A stretch of 64,000 nt of DNA from Paramoeba atlantica (Eukaryota > Discosea). Made by a program: the position numbers and the translations under genes. The notes beneath the pieces are model-generated. The model saw only the letters and a list, made by a program, of their open reading frames with translations. It made no database searches and was not told the DNA's origin. The stretch spans positions 1 to 64,000 of the forward strand of contig CDRNVI010000177.1 of the NCBI GenBank assembly GCA_977017575.1. Reading direction: 5' to 3'. Below, piece after piece: positions 24,742 through 36,167 of the stretch (position 1 is the stretch's first letter; the number at the start of each line of letters is the position of its first letter).

Positions 24742-26934
24742 ATTTTTTTTTAATTTAAACATCAAAAATATCATTTATTGAAATGAAGTGTAATCTAGAT
24801 ATTTAAGAATATACTTAAATTAAATTATTATGGTCAAGTAAGATTAATTCACTTCAATACTAATTTAGTAGCTAAAAGTTCTAATGTTTCTTTCTATTTC
24901 TCATTCAAATCTCTTTTAAAATTCTTTTCTTTTCATTAACTTTAATAGATTTAATAATCTTCCTTTTTATAGAAAGTCTTATTACACTTTTCAACTAGTG
25001 GTTCCTTGCTTGCTCATACTCTTTTCTTCACTTTTGATTTTCTTTCTCAACAAAACTTTTTAACATTTCATCAAATGCAACTCTTTTAGGAAACCACTTA
25101 ATAATATTATTTAACTTTCTTCACAAAAAAGCTTCAATTTAAATCCAATGGTTTCATTACCCATTTTCATAATTTAGAATTTTTAATAATCCATTTCTCA
25201 TTGATTGTTGTTAGTTGCTTCAATCTTGGATCTTAGTTTTTATCAAACATAGTTTCCATTTCATCCTCTTCAAAGTGACTTGTTGCTATTATAATCACAT
25301 CTGATCTTTTGTTGAATTTGTAATACACATGAATGTACTTTATTTTGGCAAATTTACTTTTAACAATATTTCTAATCTTAGATAAGATTTCATTGAACTC
25401 AAAATTATTAATTCATTTTAGATGCTGCCTCAATTAAAATTTTACAATTTCCCACTATCTTTACATGTTATCCAAAACCAATAACTTATTGTAAACCAGT
25501 TAAGTATCTTGAAAACTCATTCAAGTTATTTGAGTTTAATGGAATTGTTTTAAATCTACCTCCAACTTTCAAATCTTTCTTAATAATCACACATTCAAAT
25601 TCTCCAATGCAGAAATTTACATACTTAAAGCTATCATAAAACACTTGTAAGGTAGAGTATTTGAACTTTAGTTGTTTCACTTCTCTTTTACCTTTGGAGG
25701 AAGCCTTCTTTATAGTCTAAAGTTTGAGAATCATTTTGTTTGTCTTAGCAATTTCATCAAAAATTTTAATAATAAAGCTTGAGAACTTAGATTCTTCTAC
25801 ACATACAATAATCCATAAGCTCAATAGAGCTATACTCACTGCAAATGCTTTAGCCTTTTTTAAATATTAGTTTGTGAATTCACACACAAAGTTAGCACTC
25901 TTCCACCTAGGAATCTTTAAAACAAAGCATTTCTTCTTAATAGTTTTTAAAATCATCTTAGCTTTCAAACATTCTTTGAGAAGGTGCATCTTTGACTTTT
26001 TGGCTTTTCTACACAGCTGACAAAGTAAACTCACAAATGTGAAATGGACAATCTTATCCACAGTTGGAAGGCCCCTCAAGAAGAACTTCAGAAGATTTTG
26101 CTTAATCTGGAGTCTTTGTGGAAGAGATAAATTATAGATCATACATTTCAAGCACCCATCCTCCACATAGAAATTCTTTACTCTTACAAAAATATTTCAA
26201 AATAGAAGAAAGAAAAATCTCTTGATTTTGGAGCTCATCTTTACTTGTTCTAAGATAACCCTATTAGCTTCTAAAGCATCAATCTTTATAGCTTCAATGA
26301 ACAATGGATTCTTATAATGATCTTGGAGAGGCTTTCTTGATACCAGTAAAGTCCAGTTAAACAAAATAAGATGTTTAACTTAGGGTTTTTCAAAGAACAA
26401 AAGACAAAGAAAAGTCATTACATAGGACTTTAGATTTGTATATGCACCTAAGGCTGAATGAATGGCTTTCCACATCTTTGAGGAGATAGCTTTTGAAATA
26501 AGCTTAAATCTTGTTAAATAATCTATACAAGGAATAAAGTAAGTATTAATTATCTAAACTCTTTCATTAAAGCTGCCTTTCTTTTGCTTAATTGCTGTTC
26601 CAACCTTTTGTATTTTCTTGATCATCCCTTCTCAATCCTTAGTTGGGTTTATTCTTCAAGAAATTATAATTTCCAAGTATACAATCTCCTCTTTCAAATA
26701 ATTAGCCAAAGGCATTTCAATCCAAGGGTTTTTTTCAGTTAATAATACAAAATATTTATTATAGTTGAGTTTAGCTTCAGTTCTTTGTTCATATTCTTGG
26801 AAGATTGAGGTTAAAGAATTTATGGATTGAACCCTATGGAGGAAAAAGATTAAGTCATCCATAAACCCAATAAGCTTCTTAAAATCATCTCCATTGTTCA
26901 AACTAACCAACAAAACATCAAAAAGGATAATAAT
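24742..26934 (-). mobile_element. LINE fragment, 3' part (RT palm to 3' end), same family as copies 1 and 2
   Basis: On the minus strand it reads from the FMDDL reverse-transcriptase motif (near 26845) through the cysteine cluster CQLCRKAKKSKMHLLKEC and the RNase H region to the 3' untranslated region and poly(A), which shows as T at 24744-24753. It is strongly AT-shifted relative to copy 2 and full of stops. It is cut at its 5' side by a SINE2 piece. Confidence 0.88.
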
Positions 26935-26954
26935 ATTAATATTAATATTAATAT

Positions 26955-27124
26955 TCTTTGTTTTTTAGTAGACAGGGCAAAAAATAACCTGTTCTGTTTT
27001 TCACATTCAAATGAATAGGAAGAAAAAATAATATTTTTAATATTTTCCTCTTTGAGATTTGAACCTGCAACCTTAAATTGAAGCAATAGCTGTTTTACCA
27101 ATTAAACCATCATATTACAATTGT
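26955..27124 (-). mobile_element. SINE2 copy B, head and core only
   Basis: On the minus strand it has the tRNA-like head with B box (ggttgcaggttcaaatct) and the core tag agacagggcaaaaaa in inverted form. The tail is missing. A run of aatatt repeats (26930-26954) replaces the tail junction. Confidence 0.8.
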
Positions 27125-27740
27125 AGGGTTATTAATTAGGTATTCAGGAATTCTTTTCTTCCAAGAGTTGATCTTCCACTCTTTTACACTGGTCCCTTCA
27201 ATCATTACAATATGATCTTTAAAACCAAATAAGATTCCATTTATAAACAAATGATCTTCAGAAGTCTTCAAAGAAAGGAAAATATAATCAATATACTGCC
27301 CCTGAAAATGGATGGGTTTTGACCAGTTGAGGCAAGACAAATTCATATCAGAAAGATGTTCAATTAATTTCTAGCAATTGGTTTTGTTTAAATCTCAATT
27401 GAGATTCCTAACCAAAATATTTTTGCTCTAGGAGAAAAATCAGGAAGATTCTTCCATTAGGTGTTCCAGTTTCAAACCAGGGTGGTGATAAACATTGAAG
27501 ATTAAGAATTTCTGATTTTGGATGAAAACTTTTAATTCAAATGATTTACCTTCATTTTTCTCAAAAAAGAAGAGAATGAGATCTTTCAATCCTTTCACAT
27601 GTCTAATTCCAATCATAAGACCACATTTCCTCTCTGAGAAGGAATCACAAAACCAAATGTACTTCCTCAAGTAGTTCTTAAGATGATTAAAATCATTTTC
27701 AGATGTTGCATAGGTTTCCTGGAGGAAGATGTATCAAAGC
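27125..27740 (-). mobile_element. LINE endonuclease fragment of a divergent subfamily
   Basis: On the minus strand it encodes pieces such as YLRKYIWFCDSFSERKCGLMIG, which correspond to LRKYIWLRDNSSGKRRGLLIG in copy 2, and YIDYIFLSLK corresponding to CIDHIFFLSK. The protein similarity is clearly lower than for the neighbouring fragment at 24742-26934, so this is a different subfamily or a separate insertion. The reverse transcriptase N-terminal region is absent between the two pieces. Confidence 0.78.
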
Positions 27741-27753
27741 CAAGAGTTAACTG

Positions 27754-28197
27754 TTTTTTTTTTTTTTTTTTTTTTTTTTTTTCTTTTTGAAGCAAACTTT
27801 ATTCAATTAGTAGTTCTTAATCTAAGCCATTTAAATTACATTAAATTATGTTTGTTTTTAATCTTTAATGAGAGGTAAAGTTTTTAAACTTTAGCTTAGT
27901 TTAGTTAGTTTTTATACTGAACTTTAGAACTTCTACAAGTTCAGGCTGGAGAATGTACATCAAAAGAGAGAATAATTCAAAACTCTTTTCAAGGGAATTT
28001 ATTTTCAACTTTTTAGCAAATAAGGCTGAAATGTAATCTGTTTTGATTTTCACACTTTTTCAAAAGCTTTTCACTTCAATCAAATTATTTTACAGCACCA
28101 AAAAAATTTTCTAAAATATTGAAAAACTGGGATTTGAACTTGCCCCCCTAGGGTTGAATATAGTTGAATTTATAACTAAACTACAGGCACTAACCCT
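27754..28197 (-). mobile_element. SINE1 copy C
   Basis: The tail shows as poly(T) at 27754-27782, and the head with B box (gcaagttcaaatcccag on the minus strand) lies near 28130-28150. The flanks carry an imperfect duplication, caagagttaactg at 27741-27753 and caagagctagcta at 28198-28210. It is inserted at the 5' edge of the divergent LINE fragment. Confidence 0.88.
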
Positions 28198-28339
28198 CAA
28201 GAGCTAGCTATTATTTTCTTGCAGATCTTGAGTTTTTTTTCATTTTAAAGTTTATTTATGTTCCAGGAGAGGACTTTCAAGTTAAGGAAATAAAAAAAAT
28301 ATTGAATTTAGGATAAATTGGAAGGATTGAATTCCAGCA

Positions 28340-29191
28340 CATGAGGGTGGGCTCAAGCTGCACTTGCAGTCAAGGCAATTTGTGGATTTGAATTGAACTG
28401 TTGGAGAGGTTTCAATACCCTGAAAGTTAGCTAATGTTATTGCTCACCTCAGCTCACAAACAGCCTCAACTTGACTTTTTTCCATTGTTCAAACTTTTAA
28501 CCATTAAAAAAAAACCAAAAAAAACATTAATTGTTGAAAAAATAACTTTGATGGTTGAAAAAAAACAACAAAAATTTTAACCATTGAAAAAATAATTTCA
28601 ATAGTCAAAAAAAAACAAAAAAAAAATTGATTGTTGAAAAAAAAGTGCTTTTTTTTTGCATTTTTTTTTCAACTACCAAAAAACAAAGCTATCACCAGTT
28701 TTTTGTTTTGTTTTTTCTCTCCAAAACTGAAAAAAAGATTGAAAAGAGTGTTTGAGAGTGAGTTTTGAGGTATTTTTTGAAGAAAAAAAAATTTGTTTCT
28801 CTTTTCACTTTTTTATCATCAAATGAATTTACAATAAGAAATTTCTTTTTGTTTGAATTAATCAACAAAACAAGTTCTTTTTTTTCCTTCCACAATATCA
28901 TCATCTTTAACTTCAATATACAACCTTTTCTTTCAAATCAAACAATCCAATCATCAAAAAAATAACAAATACACACTTTTTTTCTTTTTTCTTTTTCTTT
29001 TTTGTTCTATTTTTTCAACTTTCACCATTCTCATTCAACCAAAAAACAAACAAATCAAAAGAGAGACCATAAAAGTGAACATATGGATATAATATCAGAT
29101 TTTTTTTTTGAAGACTCAAAAGAAATATCTGAAGTTACTTTAACCCCAAAAAATATCATAATTGCAAGTGCAGCTTGAGCTCACCTCTGTG
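28340..29191. mobile_element. Probable non-autonomous DNA transposon (MITE-like)
   Basis: The ends form an inverted repeat of about 30 bp: ctcaagctgcacttgca at 28354-28370 and tgcaagtgcagcttgag at 29163-29179, with similar flanking bases. The 800 bp interior is A/T-rich, made of short alternating blocks such as accattaaaaaa and attgttgaaaaa, and has no coding capacity. A clear target duplication is not visible, so the family is unassigned. Confidence 0.6.
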
Positions 29192-29192
29192 T

Positions 29193-29206
29193 GAGAGGAG
29201 ATTTGG

Positions 29207-29209
<3 letters not shown>
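29193..29209. repeat. Target-site duplication, left, of LINE copy 2
   Basis: The 17 bases gagaggagatttggaaa recur exactly at 36206-36222, bracketing the full-length LINE. Confidence 0.93.
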
Positions 29210-29258
<49 letters not shown>

Positions 29259-29511
29259 GGGGGTTCAAGATACAATTGTCTGAATTTCCTATCTTTTGTT
29301 GTAGTGTGTATTCTTGTGGCTGGTTGCCACAGAAAATATTATGGAAACCTCTTCACCCAGTGTAAAGGAAGGAGAGGGAATTTCTGCTAGAAACGCCTGG
29401 TCAGGATGAGCGGATAGTGAATCATTTGCTCAAGTTGTAAAAAAAAGTGAAAGAAAGAAAAGACCTCTCGAAACCAAGGAAGGCTTTCCAGCCTTTAAAG
29501 GTCTCAGCGAT

Positions 29512-31614
29512 GTGTTACACAAGATTGATCGGAACAATGTCAGACTATACCAAGGTTTAGTCGTGCGCCTGAACCCAAAAACTGTTGTTGGAGCCAAGTT
29601 GAGACCAACAAAGTTAGTGGGATTACTGGATTTTAGACTGGGACTTCCCAACTTCAATGAGATTATCAAAGCGATTGAAAATGTGACTTCTCTTAAAGGA
29701 AAGATTTTTGTGAACGTCAAGCAGGGCCATTTTGTGATCTCAGCGCTCGAGAACATGGATGCTGCCAGTGTAGAAAAAGAGTTTTTGAGCAAAGGTGACG
29801 AATTGGCAAAAAAACTCAAGAAATCTTTTGTCTGGAGGAACAATGAGGACGCAAAATTGTGGGGGCTCAAAATCAGGGTTCCCTTCGAAGCTGAGGGCAT
29901 GGAGTGGATCCAGAATCTTTTTGCTGGCCCAAATTCTCTTCCAAGACATAATTTGAAGGAAGTAGTTCAAATTGCCCAAAATTGTATTGTTTTGGTTTAC
30001 AACCAAATTCCCATTAACCTTGTCCGTCTCATCGCCCACACCAAGGGGTGGTTGGGGATTAGCAATACTCAAGCTCGAGTTTCTGTTTGGACCCCAGCGA
30101 GGCCCTTTGATAAAGTGGTGAAATGCCTCACTTGCCAAATTAACCATCTTGCTTGTTTGGATTGTTTATTTGAAATTTTACAAAAAAAGGATCCAAGTGA
30201 AGTTGGCAATATGGCAAGAACGGAAATGTACTCGATCAACACCTGCAACCCCAAAGGAGTTAAGATAAGAAAACAAGCTGCCAGAGATGGTGTGCAATTT
30301 AACTTCGTCTTGCCTGAAGGAGTCCCCTCATCCTGTGCCCCCCTCGGTAAAACTGGTGAGCCTATGGTAGTGGGTCCTGAGAGAATAGATCAAACTCCCC
30401 CCAAGTCACAAGCTTCTAAGCCTGCTGAAGGTCTCTCCCCCATTGGTGTTAAAAAAGATGGCTCAAATTTACCTGTGCGTAATGCTGGTGGCCAAGGGTT
30501 GGTGTCTCATTCACCTAATGTTATTCCTGCCGAACCTACCCCTCCGAAGGGCCCCCTTCCTGTGAAGAAGAGCCATGAAGTTGTACCCAATAACTTCAAA
30601 GTACCTTCTTCCACAACTAAGGGATCAGCTGTCCAAAGGAGTTCCTCTGTGGGTCCAGTCAAGCGTGATGCTGCAGCTCTGAGTAAGACGAGTTCGTTTT
30701 CTCCCATCAAGACCAAAACCCCTTCGAAAATTAAAACGATAAATGGGAGCAGCAAACAAGGTAGTGGATTCTCAGTGCCCCCCATATTGCCAGCCCAGCA
30801 ACCACAAGCGCAACCAAAAAAGAAAAGTACCCGGACATCGGTGAACACATGTTCCAACCCAGTAGTCTCTTCCTTTAAGTCTGCTTCTTCACCAAAAGAG
30901 ACTGTGGGCAAGTCAAGAAATTGCGCTGATTCTGTGATCCAGAAGAAGGAGAACAGAAGAAGCCAACCTGTTTCCAGCCCTGCTCCCATCTTCATCAACG
31001 AAGAAGATTTACCGGTCGAAAATGGATTGGTGGAGGAACCTGACAATAGAAGGGAGGCGAAATCAATGTTAAAGAAATTGAACCTGAACATCGAATGGGC
31101 AAGCGCAACCGAGGATTTCAGAAGAGTTTATGAGGGGTTGGAGAATGGCTCAATTTTCCCAGAGGATAGGAGATTAAGGCATCAAGCTTTCTATTTGGTT
31201 GAGTACCTTATGAAGACAGGATGCACCAAGAGGAAGAAGGGCGGATCAGAAGAGGTGATTAATGTTAGAGTAGGGTGGGAGAAAGGAAAGAATGAGAGTG
31301 AAGAGGAAAAGGGAAAAATATCGCAAAAGAAAAGAAAAATCGCACAAGAAAAGGAAAGCGGGGAAAGAAAGCTGGTGAATTTCCCAAATGAGGAAGGGGT
31401 GGGTGTTGTTCATCCACTTATGGAAAAACCCGAGGAAAGAGGCAGTGATGTCCAAGACGGTGTCCCCTTTTCCTTTTCGTTTGAAGGGTCAGATATGAGA
31501 GTGGAAGAAGAAGAGGAGGAAGAGGGGGATGCTATGGAGATCGAAATGAACAAGGAGTTTGCCAGAACAACCCAAGCAAGGAGAGAGAGTGAGGGAGGGA
31601 AGTCAGTTGTTTAA
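29512..31614 (+). CDS. LINE ORF1 protein, 700 aa, intact
   Basis: This is the ORF1 protein of the LINE, expected to bind the element's RNA and act as a chaperone in the ribonucleoprotein. Residues 1-200 form a globular part (GKIFVNVKQGHFVISAL) that could be an RRM-like fold, though I cannot show this. A cysteine/histidine cluster CLTCQINHLACLDC (CX2CX3HX2CX2C) lies near residues 204-217. Residues 230-500 are Pro/Ser/Lys-rich and probably disordered. The C-terminal third is Lys/Glu-rich with basic clusters such as KKRKIAQEK. The start is the first in-frame ATG after an in-frame TAA near 29440. The frame is complete, unlike in copy 1. Confidence 0.88.
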   Translation: MLHKIDRNNVRLYQGLVVRLNPKTVVGAKLRPTKLVGLLDFRLGLPNFNEIIKAIENVTSLKGKIFVNVKQGHFVISALENMDAASVEKEFLSKGDELAKKLKKSFVWRNNEDAKLWGLKIRVPFEAEGMEWIQNLFAGPNSLPRHNLKEVVQIAQNCIVLVYNQIPINLVRLIAHTKGWLGISNTQARVSVWTPARPFDKVVKCLTCQINHLACLDCLFEILQKKDPSEVGNMARTEMYSINTCNPKGVKIRKQAARDGVQFNFVLPEGVPSSCAPLGKTGEPMVVGPERIDQTPPKSQASKPAEGLSPIGVKKDGSNLPVRNAGGQGLVSHSPNVIPAEPTPPKGPLPVKKSHEVVPNNFKVPSSTTKGSAVQRSSSVGPVKRDAAALSKTSSFSPIKTKTPSKIKTINGSSKQGSGFSVPPILPAQQPQAQPKKKSTRTSVNTCSNPVVSSFKSASSPKETVGKSRNCADSVIQKKENRRSQPVSSPAPIFINEEDLPVENGLVEEPDNRREAKSMLKKLNLNIEWASATEDFRRVYEGLENGSIFPEDRRLRHQAFYLVEYLMKTGCTKRKKGGSEEVINVRVGWEKGKNESEEEKGKISQKKRKIAQEKESGERKLVNFPNEEGVGVVHPLMEKPEERGSDVQDGVPFSFSFEGSDMRVEEEEEEEGDAMEIEMNKEFARTTQARRESEGGKSVV

Positions 31615-31704
31615 AAAAAAAAAAAAAACACAAAAACACAAAAACACAAAAACACAAAAACACAAAAACACAAAAACACAAAAAAAAAAAAAAAAAACAA
31701 ACAA
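31615..31704 (+). repeat. A-rich tandem repeat between LINE ORFs
   Basis: The unit acacaaaa repeats about six times, flanked by A-runs. The same array is present in copy 1 (2626-2712) with a different unit number, so it belongs to the element. It spans the ORF1-ORF2 junction and could influence how ORF2 is translated. Confidence 0.88.
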
Positions 31705-34700
31705 ATGATGACTAAACTCAGGAAGAAGAAGAATAAGAAGAGAAAGGAAAAGGGATTGGTGGATATTAGAAGTAGCTTTGGTGTGGGCCCCCAAGTAGCC
31801 CCTCCCCTGACAACAAATTTGCCTAATGTATCCCAGTTAGAGTGCCTCCCATCAGGTCCTCCGAGTGAGCCAGGAGTTGACCCCTGTGATAGGTCCTCAG
31901 CTAATTTAAGTGAGAGTGATGAACATAGGTTTCCTGATGCACGTGTTATCTCCTGGAATATGAATGGGATTCAAAATTTCGAAAAATTGAGAACCCTTCA
32001 GAAGATGGCTGGGAGTTGTCGACCTCTTTTCATTTTGATTCAAGAATCTCACTCTGATTTTGAATGCGACCTTGATCTCATCAGGAACCAATTGAGGAAG
32101 TATATCTGGTTGAGAGACAACTCCTCTGGGAAGAGGAGGGGTCTGCTCATTGGAGTTAGGCGGATGGAGGGGGTGAAAGAGATCTCTCCCTGTTTCTTTG
32201 ACCAGACCATGAGTGGATTATTTGGTGTCCATGTGACTATTGGATCGACGAACTATTCTGTCCTGAATATATACCGTCACCCTGACCTCAAAGTAGCCAC
32301 CATCTCGCAAGAGGCTGCTCGTTTTTTCGACCAGAACCCCAGGAGCATAAATATCTTTGGGGGTGATTTCAATTGGGATGTGAAGGAAAAACAGATGGGG
32401 GAAATTGAAAAGTGTTGTGCTTCTCTCTGTATGTCACGCTTGAAATGGGATGAACCCACACATTATAAAGGGAGGTGTATTGACCATATCTTCTTCTTGT
32501 CCAAGGCTCCATTAAAACGTTTGTTTATCAATGCCATCCCGTCCGGCTTTAAAGATCATGCACTGCTGATTGGAGGATCCTCGTTTAAGGAATGGGAGAT
32601 TCGGGCGAATAAGAAATCCATCCCTAAGTATCTGATTAATGACCATGGATTCATCAACACTCTTATTGAGAGGATGGATACCTTCTCTGAGGGTGATGAT
32701 CCCAACGAGTTTTTGACCAGATTTAAGACCACAGCTTGGGAATTAGTTCCCTACTGGAGAGAAAGAAACACTGAGGCAGCATTGTTTAGAGAACTGTGGA
32801 AGATCCACTCTCTTGTAAGATCCCTTCGCAATTCTCGCATTTTTAGGAAATCTACTGTCCAGAGGCCATACTTTTCCCTTGAAATGGGTCTGTTGGACCA
32901 GGCCTCCCTTGGTTGGAAAGGTCTGAAGGAAGGGAAGTCGTGGAGGAGAGGAATAATCCCCAGAATGATTTCTGCAGCGCTCAAGAAGATTGAATGCATT
33001 GAAGGACAGTTGGGGATCTTTATTGACAGTCACCCTGCGAGGCCTAAAGCGAGATCATCCCCAAGGGTTAAAGGAATTGTTGTGGATGGGGTCATTTCCA
33101 GAGATAATGGTGTGGTCCAGAAAGCAATTAAAGAATTTTGAGGGAATCTATTGGGCTCAGTGAGGCCATACAACAAGGACTCCCTCCAGAAGCTGATTGA
33201 GAACCATAAACCTCGGTTTCCTAAGGTTGATTACCATGTTGTTGATGGGGCCAAGGTTGATAAACTGCTGCGACGGTGCAATAATTCAAGCGCTGGCCCA
33301 GATGGTATCCCCTTTGCTCTCTACAGAGTGACAAGCGAACAGCTGTGTGATATGTGGTGTGAACTTATCCAGAGAGCTGGGGAATCAATGGATTTCCCTG
33401 AGTCGTTTGGGGAGAGTCAGCTTGTGTTACTACCTAAGATTGAGAATATTCTTCGTCCTGACCAATTTCGACCAATAAGTATTACCAATTCTGATTATCG
33501 GATTGTGATGAGATATTGGGCCAAATGGCTGATGGAGAGTGCCAGAGAGGTGATTTCCCCAGAACAAAATGCTATATTTGCTGGAAGGTCCATTGATAAT
33601 GCAGTGGAATCGATACATGATGGGTTTATGGAAGTGGTAGTGGAGGGCAAAGATGTGACCATCCTCCAAACTGATTTCTGTAAGGCCTATGACTATGTTA
33701 ACTGTGAAGCCCTGATGGAGTTGCTGATTGGGTTGAATGCTCCACCCCAAGCCCTTGAAGTTGTATCTAAAGTTCTGCGAGAGTCAGATACATGGCTCCC
33801 AACTGTAGGATCGAATGATAAGACACAGAAGGAAGCCATCAAGAGCCGGACTGGTGTGTGACAAGGCTGCCCCATTTCACCTCTTCTGTTCATTATCCTT
33901 TTTGATGTTTTATTGGTTAGTTTGAACAATGGGGGTAACCTTGAGAAGCTTGCTGGGTTCATGGATGACTTAGCCCTTCTCCTTCACAGGGTTCAGTCCA
34001 TAAATTCCTTGACCTCAACCTTCCAAGAATATGAACAAGGAACCGGGGCCAAACTCAACTACAACAAATGCTTTGTATTGTCAACTGAAAAATTCGCTCC
34101 TGTGGGCCCTTGGGTTGAAATGCCTTCAGTTAATTATTTGGGAGAGGAGACTGTGTACTTGGGAGTTACAATTTCTCGAAAAATGAACCCAACTAAAGAC
34201 TGGGAAGGGGTGATCAAGAAAATGCAGAAGGTTGGAACAGCAATTAAGCAAAGGAAAGGCAGCTTCAAGGAGAGAGTCTGGATGATCAATACTTACCTTA
34301 TTCCTTGTATGGGTTATTTGGCAAGATTCAAGCTTATCTCGAAAGCTGTCTCCTCGAAGATGTGGAAGGCCATTCGTTCAGCCTTAGGCGCATATGCAAA
34401 TCTAAGGTCTTGTGTAATGACCTCCCTTCGTCCCCCCTTCTTTGAAAAACCCCAAGTTAGACACCCTATTCTGTTTAACTGGGCTCTGCTGATATCGAGG
34501 AAACCTCTTCAAGATCATTATAGGAATCCATTGTCCATTGGGGCCATGAGGATTGATGCTTTGGAAGCTAGTGGTGCTATCTCAGAACAAGTGAGGATGG
34601 GCTCTAAAACCAAGAGATCCTTCTCTCTCCTCTCTTGGAACATTTCTGTGGGAGTGGAGAATTTCTATGTGGGGGATGGGTGCTTGAAATGTGTGATCTA

Positions 34701-36060
34701 TAATTTGTCTCTTCCACAAAGACCCCAGATTAAGCGGAACCTTTTGAAATTCTTTTTGAGGGGTCTTCCAACTGTGGATAAGATTGCCCATTTTATATCT
34801 GTGAGTCCACTTTGTCGGCTGTGTAGGAAAGCCAAAGAGTCAAGGGTGCACCTCCTTGAAGAATGTCCAAAAGCTAAGGCAATTTTGAAAACTATTGGGA
34901 GGAGATGCTTTGTTTTAAAGATTCCTGGGTGGGAGAGTGCCGACTTTGTGTGTGGATTTACGAACCAGTATCTAAAGAAGGCTGAAGCATCTGCAGTGAG
35001 TGCAGCCCTATTGAGCTTGTGGATCACTGTATGTGCAGAAGGATCGAAGTCCCCAAGCTTTGCTGTTAAAATTTTTGATGAAATTGCTAAGACAAACAAG
35101 ATGATCCCCAAACAAACTATAAGAAAGGCTCCCCCCAAAGGTAAAAGAGAAGTGAAACAACCAAAGTTCAAGTACCCTGCCTTGCAAGTGTTTTATGATG
35201 GCTCTGGGCATGTAGACCCCCACATCGGGGGAGCTGGGTATGTGATTATTAAGGAAGGTTTGGAGGTTGGAGGTGGATTTGAAACAATCCCACTAGGCTC
35301 AAATAACTTGGGTGAGTTTTCAGGATGCTTAGCTGGTCTACAACAAGTTATTGGCTTTGGGCAACATGTAGAGATGGTGGGAGATTGTAAAATTCTGACT
35401 GAGGCAGCGCCTAAGACAAAACCAATTGATAACTTTGAGCTCAATGAGATCCTATCTGAGATCAGAAATATTGCTGAGAGTAAATTTACCAAAGTGGAGT
35501 ACACTCATGTGTATCGCGAATTCAACAAGAGGTCAGATGTGATTGCAATAGCAGCAAGTCACTCTGAAGAGAATGGGATGGAAGCTGTGTTTGATAGGAA
35601 CTGGGATCCAAGATCGAAACAACTAGCAACAACCAGTGAGGAATGGATTATCGAGAATTCCAAGCTGTGGAAGTGGGTGATGGAACCATTGGATTTGGAT
35701 TGGAGCTTCCCTGTGAAGAAAGTTCAGTTTAAGAGGAGGTTTAAGGACAAGGTGATTACAACTAATAATGTTTACTTCCCAGTACAAGCTGCACTGGATG
35801 GGGTGATGATTTCTCCTGTGTTCATTTCAGATGATATTGTCAAGTGGTTTCCAGAAAGAGCTGCACCTGGAGAGATGTTAGAAAGTTTTGTTGAAAAAGA
35901 AAACCGGAAATGGAGAGAGGAGTATGAGCAAGCAAGGAACTGTTGGTTGAAGAGTGCAATGAGACCTTCCATTGTAAGGAAGATTATTAGGCCTATTAAG
36001 GCTGTTAAGAAGAAAAGAATTTTGAAAGAGATTCGAATGAGAAATAGAAAGAAACATTAG
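31705..36060 (+). pseudogene. LINE ORF2: APE endonuclease, reverse transcriptase, cysteine cluster, RNase H
   Basis: ORF2 spans about 1451 codons. The endonuclease shows ISWNMNG (about residue 82), LIQESH (113), GGDFN (219), CIDHIF (258) and FKDHALL (282), the catalytic set of AP-endonuclease LINEs. The reverse transcriptase shows FRPISITN, LQTDFCKAYDYVN (about 656), QGCPISPLLF and FMDDLALLL (about 752). A cluster CRLCRKAKESRVHLLEEC follows (about 1037). RNase H shows YDGSG, NNLGEFSG, VGDCKIL and REFNKRSD (about 1164-1275). Two TGA codons interrupt it: 33139-33141 (TGG in copy 1) and 33859-33861 (TGA in copy 1 as well). Otherwise it is open to the TAG at 36058-36060. Confidence 0.92.
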
Positions 36061-36161
36061 AGCTTTTGGCCACTAAGTTGGCACTGAAGTGGGTTGATCC
36101 TACTTGATTATAACAATTTAATTTAAGTGTATTCTTGGGTGTCCAGATTACACTTCATTTC

Positions 36162-36167
36162 AATAAA
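36162..36167 (+). terminator. LINE polyadenylation signal
   Basis: AATAAA lies about 25 bases before the A-tail of LINE copy 2. The same hexamer is at the matching place in copy 1. Confidence 0.85.

Noticed and set aside
33139-33861. UGA read as a sense codon in this organism
   Set aside because: TGA appears where the sister copy has TGG or CGA, together with TAG and TAA at other sites, as expected from CG decay under the standard code.
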